NCBI RefSeq assembly: GCF_004379255.2
Contig: NC_056037.1
Location: 32,399,012 to 32,463,011, forward strand
Length of the DNA: 64,000 nt
Direction of reading: 5' to 3'
Origin: Salvia splendens
Lineage: Eukaryota; Streptophyta; Magnoliopsida; Lamiales; Lamiaceae
Part shown: positions 23,488 to 35,119 of the stretch, piece by piece
Numbering within the stretch: position 1 is the first letter of the stretch
How the letters are laid out: every line of letters begins with the position of its first letter
Notes under the pieces: generated by a model
Told to the model about the DNA's origin: nothing
The model's database searches: none
The model's input: the letters and a program-made list of their open reading frames with translations, nothing else
Program-made: the position numbers and the translations under genes

Positions 23488-24160
23488 ATTTGTATATACT
23501 CTAGTCGATGAAGTATATTTCTCTATACGGCTAAATGAGGGAAACTTTTGACAATTCTACTATAATTGTTGATTGTTAGACGAAACTCAACATTTAAAGT
23601 TGAATTGCTAAAGGTGTCCTTAATTTAGTTATGTAGAAAGATCTTCTTCGCCGGTTAGGAGTATATATATAATACACTTATACGTTTAAGAACTTCAACG
23701 TCGTTTCTTGTCATTTGTAATTAGTTCTTCACTGGTAGTCTCATTTGTATTTAAATTTTATTTAAGACTTCAAGACCGCCATATGTTTTCAATTTGTAAT
23801 TGTTGTAACTTGTAACGTGTAATTTGTAAACATGCAATTTCAATAAAATTGACTTTAGCCGCATTTTTTTCAATTTTATTTACTCACATTTCATACAAAA
23901 ACAAACTTGAAAAGTGTAATGTAATTTGATTAAAATTGAAAAGTTGAAAAATGCAAAAAAAAAAAAAATTCGTCGAACCGTCGAACCGGCCCGGAACCGG
24001 CGGTTCAAGCCGAAAACCGGCGGTTTTGAACTGCCGCGTAAACCGCCGGTTTTTTTAACCAGAACCGGAACCGACGGGAGCTAGGCGGGCCGGTTCAGGT
24101 TCATGGATTTCTCGACCCTTCACCCGCCGGTTCGGGCCCGGAACCAGCGGTTCCCGACCC
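23488..24160 (+). repeat. hAT right end with subterminal repeats
   Basis: AT-rich non-coding hAT sequence leads into the right subterminal cluster at 23975-24160, where AACCGGCGGTT-type motifs recur about six times before the terminal repeat. Confidence 0.8.
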
Positions 24161-24253
24161 TTGTGCATGCCTAGGTAGGAGGATTTTAGTGCTGTTGATA
24201 TGGCAGTGGTAAGGCTATGGGAGGGCTATTGCATATCACTGGAGATGCTCTAA

Positions 24254-24287
24254 GGGTGTCGTGGTTGATAGCTGCCCTGTCTTTTAG
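24254..24287 (+). pseudogene. OPT last exon, right part
   Basis: Joined to 16018 after removal of the Harbinger and one TAA, the sequence completes a Lys codon. It then reads GVVVDSCPVF and TAG, the expected C-terminus of OPT transporters. Confidence 0.93.
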
Positions 24288-25730
24288 TTTTTCCTTTTGC
24301 TTGCATATTTTATGGGAAAACTTCTTGGATTTCTGTTTTATGAATATGGCTGGAAATTTAGGATTGTTGTTTGTATTTTATTTCCCTAAAAGGGCTGATA
24401 ACTTTACTGTTCGTCTGTTCGTCATTAAATGTTTCATTTTTCATTTTTCGTCCATTTATTAATAAATGTCTTGTTTCATTTTTACTATTTTATCATATTG
24501 CACTGACTCACTCCAGTCACATTGTTTTGTAAAATCAATATAAAAAAATTGGACACACCCACTAATTTTTACTACCACTTTATTTTAGAAAGTTAAATAA
24601 TTTCAGTTTGTGATCATTATTTGTTAGCATAGTTGATATGTAATCAACATTTAATGTTATTTGTATTATTTATATATTTAGTTTAATAAGGAGTATATTT
24701 TTTAAATGGAAATTTGGTCAAAAAAGTTATGAACTTTCACAAAAATATGATATTTCTCATAACTTTAGAAATATTAGAGGAAAAAAAATTCTTAAATAGA
24801 ATTGATCAATTTTAAGGGGACATCCAAAATTAATAAATATGGTCTATTTTTAAGGGACATGTACAAAAATTATAATTTTAATTAGCTATTTTTAAAAATT
24901 ATAAGATTAATAAGTCAACGAAGATTATGATTTATATACTAATATTCTACCTAACAAATGTATCGATTCATCTTTTGATTAGTTTAATTACCGGAACGGT
25001 TTGTTATAGTGTACTCTTATTTGGTGGAATATGTACTCTTATAAGTTATAATGATGCCTACTCCACTTACAATTCACGTCTCGCCGACTCGATCCGACCA
25101 GCAGCTAACGTCAAAGAGGCAAATTTGACTTTTTTGGACAACTAATTTGGTCAGATTTTATGAGAAAATATTCTATTGAATTTATGGGAAATAACAATTT
25201 GCTATTGAATTCGAGTCTGTTTACACTTACTGATCTCTCAAAAGTAACAGCTAACCTCCATATTGATTATCACATTAGCCAATCAAATACTTAGGTGAGT
25301 TGAAACTGTATGACTAATTAAAAAAATATAAAAAAGAAAAGAAACGTACTAACGTAACGCAAACAATTTAAAAAAAAACCATAGTATCATGACAAAAGTG
25401 GTCCATTATCAAATTTTCATAAAATAAAACAAGTTTTAAAAGGAAAAAGTTCTTGTTTTTATTTGCCATAAGTCATGAATGGTTCATAAGTATTAAATCC
25501 TTATTTAAAAATTTAAAATAAAGAAAAAGGCAAAAAGCTTTGTTTTTGGTTTCCATCATAAAATGTTAAAGTCATCAACTTTTTGTTTCACAACAGAATT
25601 TAGTTGACTCACTTTTTCAATTTCATGGTCCACGACAGCTTTCAATGTTTAAACCAGATTTATTCAATGTATCGAAAATGCTTCCTTTTTATAGCTCTCG
25701 TTTTCATTGTGTTGCTTCGAAGCTGTAAAC
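24288..25730. other. Intergenic AT-rich DNA
   Basis: This covers the 3' side of the OPT relic and the upstream region of the RING-CH gene. It is AT-rich, with no frame or repeat ends that I can support. The last 100 bases should contain the RING-CH promoter and 5' UTR; no clear TATA box was assigned. Confidence 0.5.
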
Positions 25731-28700
25731 ATGGCGGAGGATAGTGGCGTCGGAACGCTGCATCAAACCGCTCAAGAAGATCATCAGGTCATTTTTCTTT
25801 TTTCTATGCAAAGTTCAATCACATCAACGGATTGTTTTTTTCATTAATATTTTTGGGGGTTTTGTGAGGTATTGAGTTTCTGTAGCTGACAGATAGAAAT
25901 TTATCCCCTTTTGTTTTGCTTGATTTTATGGATTTTTTGTTTGGCAACTCTTTTGCACTTCGTGCTGCTCTGAAAAATTTGAGAATTGGTTTGAAATTTG
26001 AGGTTGAGTTATTCTGAAGTGAGCTTTGAATTTTGTAATAGATGGCATGTTTTTAAATTGAGTAGGTTTTCATCAGTTTGATTGAAGTTGGGCGAGGTAG
26101 CTTTTGTTAACTTATTGTATGACATAGATAGAGAACTGATTCGAATTTGGATGGCATCTCACTTTTTGGTAATTACTAGTAGTATGTGATTTTTTTTTGT
26201 ACAACTGGTTTCAATCTGAGCAAGAAGAGAAGATATGAGCCGAAATGAGAATATGCGGGCTTGATTTGCATCCGCATTGTGTTTTACTGATCTTGAGGTA
26301 TGAATCAGAAAGGTGTGAGGAAGCCAGTGTGGATAAACCATATCTTCGATTATATAATGAAATCTAAGTTGCTTGATTTTGGCTAATGTGTATGAGAGAG
26401 CTGCAAAGTTAGACCTGGTGGTAGTTGAACCAGTTCTGCTCTCTAAATGTCATGGTCTCTCTCTATGGAGTGTTTTCGAAAATGCAATTTCTGTTTTTCA
26501 GGAGTCAAGTATGCTATTGGTTTTTGAAAAACTGTAGGACTTGTAGGTTCTGTGTCACAATCATTCTTTTTATTCACTTGGAAGCATGAATGAGGTTTTC
26601 AGACTTTTACTAGCATCCCACTCAGTAGTGGTGGACAACGAATACATACATGACAACAGTTTTATTCTGGAGTTGTAAGATTATTAACATGACGAAAAGA
26701 ATTAATTTGGATATGAATGATATCAGAGATGTGAACGGGAAGAAGCCACTTTAATGCCACCCAGACGCCCAAATCTGTCATCCCTGGAAATACCTGAAAG
26801 GTCTTTGGAGGCTGCATTGTCTGATATAACAAGGATAGACATCCCCAGTCCCAGTTCTACCAGAGCAGGATTGCCTCCGAGACCCAGTTCGGCAAAACTT
26901 AAATCATCTGTTAAGAACATGCTTTCTCAGAAGAGCTTCAGGGGTAAAATCCCATCGCAGGAAACTGAAAAAACAGTTCTTATCATACCAGATGTGCCCC
27001 TTTCAGACAAGCCTTCGACTTCAAGATCATTTTCCTTAAACAAATTGTTTTCCCCATCAACAAAATCAGTACATTCTTTACCTGTGACACCAACGGCAGT
27101 GGCTGATCCTAAGCCCTCACTTGAAAATCATGCGGATCTTCTATCTAAAACGCTTGTAAGTTTTCCGCCTAATGTATACCTACCATACCAAAGTAAAATA
27201 TTGTTTTCTGTTTCAATCCCTCTAATTGAGCTTTGTTTCCGACTTTTCGTACAGCAACCTGAAGCTAAGAAACTCATGACACGCTCCTTTTCAGTTCCAG
27301 TTAATATTAAAACCAGGAGCCTGAGGCGAACAGAATCACATGGGGGTCTGATACGTGTGATATCAAAGCACCATCTCCCTACAACAGTGGAAAACGCCTC
27401 CCCAGATATATCTCCTGAAATAGAAGCTGGTATAAAACCTGCATCTCTATATTTTGTGCTTGCAATATTTCAGATAGTTCTTGTGATTGCTGATACTAAC
27501 TTCTACACGTTAGGCATCCCAGTAGTGTCAAGAGCTTGTATAGATGAGCTAAGGTAATTCGAGCTTTTTAAGGGTCAACATACATATCATTTTTAAGCGC
27601 CAGTAAGAAAAGATCATTAATGAAACGAACACAAGAAACCCTTCAGAATAGGGTGATGGCCAAGGCACAAATGTATAACGTAGTATTAGTAATTTATAAT
27701 TCACAATATTCATAAAATTGTATTGACTATTTACAGCCATAGATGATGCTGGGGAAGACATTCCCGAAGAAGAGGCTGTTTGTAGAATTTGTTTAATAGA
27801 GCTTGGAGAAGGGGGTGAAACACTGAAGTTGGAGTGCAGCTGCAAAGGAGAGCTTGCACTTGCCCACCAAGAATGTGCTGTGAAGTGGTTTAGCATCAAA
27901 GGTAATAAGACCTGTGATGTTTGTAAGCAGGATGTCCGTAACCTTCCAGTAACATTGTTGAAATTACAAAATCCTCCTAATGTTGTACGAAGACCACCTT
28001 CTGTACCACAACAAAGGGAAGCAACTCGTTACAGGCAAGCTTATCCTTAATGTTTTACCAAGGATTGATTATTTTTAATAATATGTTTCCTCCATTTGTT
28101 CATAATATTTTTTGTGTTTATGTAGCATGTAGGTTGTTTCTTGCTAGCCTTTTTGGTGAATTTTGTATAATTTTGATCTGTTGTGGTGGAAGATCAAGAT
28201 ATTTTCCTACTAAAACCGTAGGCTATAAAATTGGAAGTTATTTAATGTAGAGACAAAACTCTGCTGAATTATTCTGTAAAATCCTTTGTTCTTTTTATGT
28301 GGAGCTTTTGGTTTATGATCAAGCTGAAGTCTAGGAAATAAAGATATCCCTGTAAATGGAGGAGAAGATTTTGGCACTAGCTCCTAACATAATAATCCCG
28401 CTCATTTTCCTACTTCATATGCTTCATCTTAATCCCCTGCACAACCTCGGAAAATGTTAAAGACAGCAGAAAATTTGCCAATAGTATGGCAAATTCCAAG
28501 AATTGGTGCAAGTGAAAGATAGTAATGGCTTCTTGAAAGGAATAAGATTCATTCCTTTGAAAGAAGATTATCAAGATAGTTGATTGATTAATTTATTTAC
28601 AGTTACGATCAGTTATACCTTCTCAGTATTTTTTAACAAGTACATATGTTGTTATGGCATGGTTGATAGTATTAGTAACTGCAATGACTTATTTAAACTG

Positions 28701-30282
28701 ATGAGTACTTCTTTTAAGTAGGTAATTCTTCGGGTCAATAACTCGTTAAACTATTTGATTTTGGATTTATAAATTACTTCAATTCTCAGCAGGGTCTGGC
28801 AGGATGTGCCTGTTCTCGTCATGGTCAGCATGCTAGCATATTTCTGCTTTCTGGAGCAGCTGCTGGTACTCCTCTTTTGTATATCGTATTTACATTACAG
28901 GGTAGACTTCCTTCCCAGGCCTTCATTCACTGCCCTTTTAGCCTGTGTAGTGTAGTCAGACTCGTCGAAGGCTATTACATCTTCATATATATTCTACTTG
29001 AAGAACTAGTTATAAACATTATAAATAAAGTAAAATACCTCATAATTTCACAACTCTATTGCTATTACAGAGTTTTCGATCTATAATATACCGGATATGT
29101 TGTTCATTTGCATACTTCAAATTTTTTATAAACATAAAAGTATATTGCTTGTTAAAAGATTCAGAAGCTGAATAGTAGACAATAGCTGGGAAGATTCAAA
29201 TAGGGTGAAGTAGCTAGTTATGTGGCTGGGACTTCTATTAAGATAGTTTTGCTATGTTGTGCGTAAGTAGATTGAACTACCTTACATAGTTAATCTTCCA
29301 TTTAGATTTTGTCACTTACTATATTTAATGACTCCTTTATATCAGGTAGCTGACATGGGACCTCGAGCACTCGCCATTTCTTTGCCTTTCTCTTGTGTTT
29401 TAGGTCTCCTTTCATCAATGATAGCATCCACAATGGGTAACTCATAAGCTTCTTTCCATTCACTTATATTGTCGATGAATTCCTCGCTTGCTTATGAAAT
29501 GAGTAAATATTGAAAGCAGGCAATTTAAAGAATCTGGGATCAGAACATTTTCTTTTCTTCCTGAAACGACTGTCTTTTAGTTACAGCCACTAAAGTGTAG
29601 TTCAATAAAGTAGCAAATGATCTTTCATAAGCCCTCTGTATTAATCTCAGTGGAGCTAGTCATCATTCTATGTGGCTTAGTCAATTCTAAAAGTTTAACA
29701 CATGATCGATCACCTCCTGCTCCGTTCAGTTTTTGCATGTTTTAATGACTGATTTTGATAAGAAAAAAATGTCAAGACAATGTGAGTTTATCGTGGCTTG
29801 CACTGTTTTTTCGTTTTATAGAATGCCCTTATGTTATGATTTGCAGTGAGCAAGAGTTACATATGGGCTTACGCTTCTTTCCAGTTTGCAATAGTGATCC
29901 TATTCGCTCATATTTTTTATGCCGTGGTAAGAGATGCCTACTCTCCTCCTTCTTTGAATCTGTCTTGTTCTAATCAGTAACTATATATCACTTGCAGCTT
30001 AATGTGAATCCTATTCTTTCCGTGTTGCTCTCCTCTTTCACCGGGTTCGGGATTGCGATCAGCACCAATTCACTTCTCGTGGAATACTTGAGATGGAGAG
30101 CGAGCCGTCATCCCCAGACCTTACCACAACATATAAGCAGTGGTGCACAGTTTCATCAACATGAACAAAGACACCACCAGAGTAGGCATCATCATCGGCC
30201 CCATCATACTGATAATAGTAATCGAGCACTGCAAACTCCGGTAACACTCTCAACACCCACGGGGCCATCAGGAAGCATGTGA
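25731..30282 (+). CDS. RING-CH (MARCH-like) membrane E3 ubiquitin ligase, 8 exons, 495 aa
   Basis: Exons are 25731-25787, 26727-27155, 27255-27429, 27737-28034, 28793-28865, 29346-29436, 29847-29926 and 29998-30282. They sum to 1488 nt, 495 codons plus stop, and every junction keeps frame. The N-terminal 220 residues are Ser/Pro-rich and basic, probably disordered and cytosolic. The RING-CH finger is C4HC3: Cys236, Cys239, Cys254, Cys256, His264, Cys267, Cys280, Cys283, with Trp271 before the last pair. Exons 5 to 8 encode about four hydrophobic segments ([68 protein letters not shown]), then EYLRWR and a His-rich tail. RING-CH proteins transfer ubiquitin to membrane proteins; the substrate is unknown. 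It appears intact. The fourth intron uses a GC donor. Confidence 0.93.
28035..28792 (+). other. GC-AG intron of the RING-CH gene
   Basis: The exon ends TTACAG and the intron starts GCAAGC; it ends TCTCAGCAG before GGTCTGG. This choice keeps the frame (R split AG|G, then VWQDVPV), and no GT donor nearby does so. The flanking AG|GCAAG fits the known GC-donor consensus. Confidence 0.8.
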
Positions 30283-31830
30283 AACACATAAATTGAAGAG
30301 TTGGGATGCTCGGCTGGGCAGCTATTGTAATTTAGTAGTGTTGGCCATTGATGTTAGTTAGAATAGCTATTTTTATATAGCTTGCAATTAGGATATTGTA
30401 ATTGTGTTAACATCCAAATATAAATTTTAATGATGGACAAGGTTTATTACCTTTGGTGCATGATTTTGACGCACATGTCACATATCTTCAATTCCCCTCA
30501 GAGTTAAAAGTAACATCCCTCTAAGAGTAGATACAAATATTGGTCCTTTGCATATGCCGGCTTTTATTTAAGCCATAAATAGTACGTTTGGGTTGATATA
30601 TGTACAATATAGTTCAGGTTATTTTCTTTAGTATTTAATTTGGGTGGAGATGTTAAAAGTAGTCAAAACTAACAAGATCAATGATACGAGCCCAACTACA
30701 ACCGTGGACCAGCCCGCACAAGAGTAGCAGCGTAACCGTTGAGAGCCCGAGAAGATGAATACATGACCCCTTTACGCACCCGCCATAGAGTTATCAAGAC
30801 TCCGTCTGTCATTAGTCTTTTATTCTGATTTAATTAAATGTAATAGCTAGGGAGTTGAGCGAAATTATAAATTTTTTTTAGTTGGTTCTTTCCAAGATTG
30901 CAAAAAGAGAGTCGAACCAATATGAGTGGAGCACATTTCATATTAGAAAATCAAGAAATACAAATTTTTTTTAATTATCTTTTTGTTTTACATGCTAGAA
31001 ACCTTAGCTTTCAAAGTCTTGCGCAACGGACTTTTATCGATCGCCGAGCTTAATTGCCACCGATCTCCACGTCCCACAATAAGGGACTTTACCCGATCAA
31101 TTTATTCGCATGTTAAAGGACAAAAAACAATCGCAACAATCTTGATTAAAGATTCTCTACGATCATACCGAAAGATAAAGAAAGTCAATCGAATTTGAGT
31201 GAATTTACATTAAACTGAAACTCCAGTACACTTTCGATCAAATTTGGTTGGATTTAGATTAAATTGAAAATTTATTTTGCAATCAAATTCCATCTGTTTT
31301 TTGAAAATTTGATTATTTTTTTGTTTTAATCCTATTATTTAAAAAATGGATATTTTTTATCCTCAATATATAAATAGCTTAACATATGAATAAACGTAGA
31401 AAGCATAAATACTAAATATTTATGCTTCTTAAAACTACAATATACGTAGCTTCTTAAACACTAAATATTTGCAAGATAAAAGCAAAAATAAACTAGAAAC
31501 ATTTCCGAGAGGATGATATCATAAATTTTAGACATTTGAAAAATTTGTAGAAACTTTTAGAAACTAAGACCCCACTCCCACTTTGTGGGCATTACAAGAT
31601 TAGGAACTCTCAATATATAGGCATATCAATGAGACGCATACCTGTTATATTAGAAACTCTTTCAATTGTCAATTTCAATACTTTTTTAGATAAAAAAAAA
31701 AAACCTTAACTAGTCTATACATCAATTGATCTAGCATTCCCGCAATGTAGAAAGCAAAATCTGCTCTCTATGGATAGAGAAAAATTCCTAATACCGCACA
31801 AAATGTTAATAGGCAGAAAAAAATTTCTTT
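30283..31830. other. RING-CH 3' UTR and intergenic DNA
   Basis: The 3' UTR probably ends within about 150 bases (AATATAAATT near 30420). The rest is AT-rich intergenic DNA with no supported gene. Confidence 0.5.
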
Positions 31831-32460
31831 GATTGCTGCATTTTTAAAATTTCAAGCTCAACGGCCAACCAATTTTCTTAAAATATACATAAGTTTTTCA
31901 CAATAATAATGTAAAAAAATTATCATGCAAAAATGTAACCATTTCATAAGAATAAAACTAAATGGCACCTCAGTTCAAAGAACTGTTGGTGTTTTTGGTA
32001 TGGTGGTGTTCTTGGTATGGTGAAATGGATAAGATAATGTAATAATGAGTCCAATTAATAAATCTTTGATGGACTGTATTTTTAAAATTTCAAGCTCAAT
32101 GGCCAACCAATTTTCTTAAAATATACCTAAGTGTTTCACAAGATAATGCAAAAAATTTAACATGCAAAAATTTAACCATTTCATAAGAATAAAACTAAAT
32201 AAGAATAAAACTAAATGGCACCTCAATTCAAAGAACTTTTGGTATTCTTGGTATGGTGGAATGGATATCTGAACTTTTGGTATTCTTGGTATGGTGGAAT
32301 GGATAAGATAATGTAATAATGAGCCCAATTTAAAATGATGATGTGGTGTTCTTGGTATGGTGGAATGGAGAAGGTAATGTAATAATGAGTCTCAATTGAG
32401 GTGGTGTTCTTGGTTCTTGCTATGGTGGCATGAAAAAGATAATGTATTAATGAGCTCAAT
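31831..32460. repeat. Tandem duplication (238-bp unit) and TTGGTATGGTGGAATGG repeats
   Basis: The sequence from about 31841 is repeated from about 32079, a period near 238 bp, with modest divergence. The 3' part of each unit and the DNA to 32450 contain about seven copies of a motif like TTCTTGGTATGGTGGAATGG followed by AAGATAATGTAATAATGAG. Frames here are read-throughs of the repeats, not genes. Confidence 0.85.
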
Positions 32461-32653
32461 TAAAAAAAATAACGTGGAATAGAGAAGATAATGTAATAAT
32501 GAACCCAATTAAAAAGAACACTTTTCAACACAAGTACATATACTCAATCTTTTATTTGAGAGATAAATATCTTATTCTAACTTAGAAAACTAACTGTACT
32601 AACAAAAAGTAATTATTAATTATATTTTATTAATAATTATATTTTAATCTATA

Positions 32654-33033
32654 CTACCTCCATTCCCAAAAAATAGACCAATTTTACTATTGTGGGTCAT
32701 TCACTAAAATTAAATTAATTCTAAAAATGAAAAGTTTTAAATCAATACTAACCTTACAACATCATTCTAAATGTGGACTCCACAATCCACTAACATTACT
32801 TCCACCACATTTAGACCAATTTTACTATTGTGGGTCATTCACAAAAATTAAACTAATTCTAAAAATGAAAAGTTTTAAATCAATACTAACCTTACACCTC
32901 ATTCTAAATGTGGACCCCACAATCCACTAACATTATTTCCACCACATTTTCCATCCATACCTCTTACTTTATCAATTGCACATTAAAACTCGTGTCATTT
33001 AAAGCTTTGTCTATTTTTTGTGGACGGAGGTGG
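32654..33033. mobile_element. Stowaway-like MITE with an internal 128-bp tandem duplication
   Basis: The left end CTACCTCCATTCCCAAAAAA and right end TTTTTTGTGGACGGAGGTGG are imperfect inverted repeats of the CTCCNTCC type seen in mariner/Stowaway MITEs, and TA lies at the borders. Within it the segment from 32685 is repeated from 32813. Stowaway MITEs are normally 200-300 bp, so the duplication explains the extra length. Confidence 0.75.
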
Positions 33034-33118
33034 CATATATTAACATAGATCCCAAGAATAATCTATTCTTACCTTTCAAATACAATCATGTCACCACCAA
33101 ATTAAGTTAGTATACATA

Positions 33119-33317
33119 GGGGCTGTTCGGTTTGCAAGATTGTACCTTGGATTAAATTTGTAGTGTGTTTGGTTCATGAGATTCAATCTCACAACTCAAA
33201 CCTAGATGGATAATCATGGATAATTAGTCATAGCTAACCTCATATGACTAAAATAATCTCACAACTCAATCCTAGATTATATACTCGTATTATTTATCTT
33301 GAAAACCGAACACCGCC
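33119..33317. mobile_element. Tourist-like MITE, TSD ATA
   Basis: The ends GGGGCTGTTCGGTTT and AAAACCGAACACCGCC are inverted repeats of the GGSNNTGTTYGG type. ATA flanks both ends (33116-33118, 33318-33320). The element is 199 bp and non-coding. The terminal sequence indicates the PIF/Harbinger superfamily, although that group usually duplicates TTA or TAA. Confidence 0.75.
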
Positions 33318-33836
33318 ATACATGTAAATATACATGCACTGCTATGACAACTAGGAGAAACAAGTAGGACGGACCTGTTAAGTCAAATGTACCACCCAGA
33401 AGTGCACAAAGACACATGCAACATTAACCTCACCACAACATTGGATAGAAAAGAACTAAGGATTGGAAAAAGTGCACAAACCTTTCTTCAAACTGTGAAC
33501 AACTTACCAGCCATGCCCTGTAATGCTCATTAATTGGAGAAAAGTACTAAGTGGCAAAGAATTAATTTTTGGATAACACTTCCATTGAAATACTATACTT
33601 GTATTCAGTTGGGACAATCTATATCAAAAGGTAAAAATTTCAGGACTTTTTGAGTAATTTAAGTAGATGAAAACAATCGCATTAATATATCCCCCATGGG
33701 GGAGGGAGGGATGATAAGCTTGAATCAATTCAAGCTAAGAAAATCAGTATTAATAAAAAGTTATAGTATAATTAATTATTCTGTTTCTTGTCAAAATAAA
33801 AGTAGGAATAGAAGAAAAAGAACCTTAATGTTTTAC
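33318..33836. other. Intergenic or intronic DNA, no feature seen
   Basis: It is AT-rich, and downstream exons of the minus-strand ERGIC3-like relic would be expected here if the gene were whole. None was recognised. Confidence 0.4.
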
Positions 33837-33970
33837 TTGAATGTTCCGCTTGCTCCATGCAAAATTCTGGGCGTGCCATCAAGTAGGTTCTCTATACCAG
33901 GATATTTGGGCCGATAGGACAAGTCGTGAATTATATGACTCGTACTGACATGAGAAGAACCTTCAAAAAT
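33837..33970 (-). pseudogene. ERGIC3/Erv46-like gene relic, internal exon
   Basis: ERGIC3/Erv46 proteins are cargo receptors cycling between ER and Golgi. On the minus strand, acceptor CTGCAG (33971-33976) is followed by IFEGSSHVSTSHIIHDLSYR, PKYPGIENLLDGTPRILHGA and SGTF, ending at donor AA|GTAAAA (33836/33837). This matches the lumenal region of plant ERGIC3-like proteins (VSHxIHDLSFGPKYPG...NPLDG...SGTFKYY). The other exons seen are at 47809-47895, 48014-48078 and 49052-49115, on the far side of the gypsy insertion. The exon that should come before this one is missing. Confidence 0.82.
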
Positions 33971-34713
33971 CTGCAGGAAAGAAATCGATGCCATGTATTT
34001 AATTGTATTGCATGAAGTTTATGTTATGACAAATAGGACAATTGTGTAATCGACAAACGAAAGAACGTAAAGAGACACAGAATTTATGTGGTTCACCAAC
34101 GTTGTGTTGGCTACATCACGGGCAAGAACGGAGATCAAATTGTGTTATGACTGAGGTTACAGATATATAGTTATTGTGCGATACTTCTAAATAAATATGT
34201 ACAAGAGACGAACTGGACCTAATACAACAATTAAGGACCAAAACAGAAACATATCATAGCGTCAGGCGGGGGGCGTCAGCGAGACCCTCGTTTGGCTAGC
34301 GGCAAACAATAATGATTCAAGGCATCCTAATAGTTCAGAAATGAAGTTTCACAGTTATCAAACTAAACATATAAGCTTGAACAAAATGACAATGATTCCA
34401 AGACATTTAGCCGTTCAAAGGAAAGTCTTATAGTAGTATAAAATTAGAAGCTAAACGTTGTGATTGGTAAATGTCAATGATGTCCTAAACTCATAACTGC
34501 TTTACTAAGCCTAGCATAGACCTTAATAGGATGGACAGCCAAATTTTCCCATCTAATAAAAACAATCAAATAAATACTAGTATGAAAAGTAACACTTAAG
34601 GTGTGTTACTAAGTCTCTATTATGAAACTAAAACTTCATCACATGGAGGAGATGAGCATACACACACACACACATATGGTGATCCTTGTGGTCACCTGAT
34701 CACAATGATCATA
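33971..34713. other. Intron-like DNA next to the gypsy insertion
   Basis: The stretch GTGGTTCACCAACGTTGTGT near 34090 looks repetitive, but no element ends were found. A CA-rich microsatellite is at 34659-34673. No exon is recognised. Confidence 0.4.
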
Positions 34714-35099
34714 ATAAATGTCACGACCCAATTCTCGTTAAGGATAACGAGATTGAGTAATTCGCGACTAATGGGGGATTAAAGAAGCGGGGATAGAAAG
34801 GGGGTAGAATCTGAAGAACTTGCCGAAGCCAAATGATGGATATCACAAAATAAGAACCAAGTATTCGGTTACAATTTCTCAAAACAGAGTAATTCAACAA
34901 GTCAAATGAATCAGAGTTCGATGATGAGACATTTCTATTCTCATTTAACAAAACACAGCGGACTAGGTCCCTACTGAACGACTTCGTGTATGAGGACACG
35001 AATCGCCTGGGAATCCACACGATTATTTACTAGCATCGACTCCGATCAATTCTCCTCTCTCTGGGCGTTCAACCTGCACATTTATAAATACATGCAGGG

Positions 35100-35119
35100 C
35101 TGAGTACAGGAGTACTCAG
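35100..35119. promoter_or_regulatory. Conserved LTR hairpin
   Basis: A perfect 8-bp stem, CTGAGTAC and GTACTCAG with a 4-base loop, recurs at 44750-44769, at 5406-5426 with a different loop, and with one mismatch at 23107-23127. It is therefore shared between two LTR families. The function is unknown; it lies near the 3' end of the LTR in element orientation. Confidence 0.7.

Larger units (their letters stand above)
17839..24173 (+). mobile_element. hAT element nested in the Harbinger (TSD GGTAGGAG)
   Basis: The terminal inverted repeats TAGGCATGCACAA (17839-17851) and TTGTGCATGCCTA (24161-24173) are perfect. The 8-bp duplication GGTAGGAG flanks both ends (17831-17838 and 24174-24181), as required for hAT. 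The element carries a transposase with hAT dimerisation domain and dense subterminal repeats. A solo LTR (21340-23482) is inserted downstream of the transposase. Without the LTR it is about 4.2 kb, a usual size for an autonomous hAT. Confidence 0.96.
16019..24250 (+). mobile_element. PIF/Harbinger element inserted in the OPT last exon (TSD TAA)
   Basis: The ends are GAGCATCTCCAATGG (16019) and, in inverted orientation, GAGCATCTCCAGTG (24250). Both are flanked by TAA (16016-16018 and 24251-24253), the trinucleotide target typical of PIF/Harbinger. Removal with one TAA rejoins the OPT codons as TAKGVVVDSCPVF followed by a stop. About 1.9 kb of the span is the Harbinger itself; the rest is the hAT element 17839-24173 nested in it. 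It encodes a DDE transposase but no Myb-like ORF1. Confidence 0.93.
7755..24287 (+). pseudogene. Oligopeptide transporter (OPT family) gene, decayed and split by nested transposons
   Basis: OPT proteins are multi-pass membrane transporters of oligopeptides or metal chelates. The recognisable exon pieces on the + strand are about 7755-7863 (FALAYGFGFATIATTL), 14051-14081 (SHVALFYGR), 14599-14851, 14935-15117, 15638-16018 and 24254-24287 (GVVVDSCPVF, stop). Together they cover roughly the C-terminal half of a protein usually about 700-750 aa; the N-terminal exons are not seen. Exon 1 is split by a Copia element and the last exon by a Harbinger element. Further damage is a TAG in place of the expected CAG glutamine codon at the end of the 14935-15117 exon, and an internal deletion with frame change near 15740. 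The family is certain; the subfamily is not. Confidence 0.9.

Noticed and set aside
28050..29086. Short frames in the RING-CH introns (28050-28250, 28877-29086)
   Set aside because: They are intronic, lack homology, and the splice model with full frame continuity explains the region.
31838..32320. A CRISPR-like or satellite array
   Set aside because: Repeats are directly adjacent with no unique spacers and few units, and the DNA is plant nuclear; it is a local duplication.
32116..32459. Frames with repeated IPPYQEYQK-like peptides
   Set aside because: They are translations of the TTGGTATGGTGGAATGG tandem repeat.
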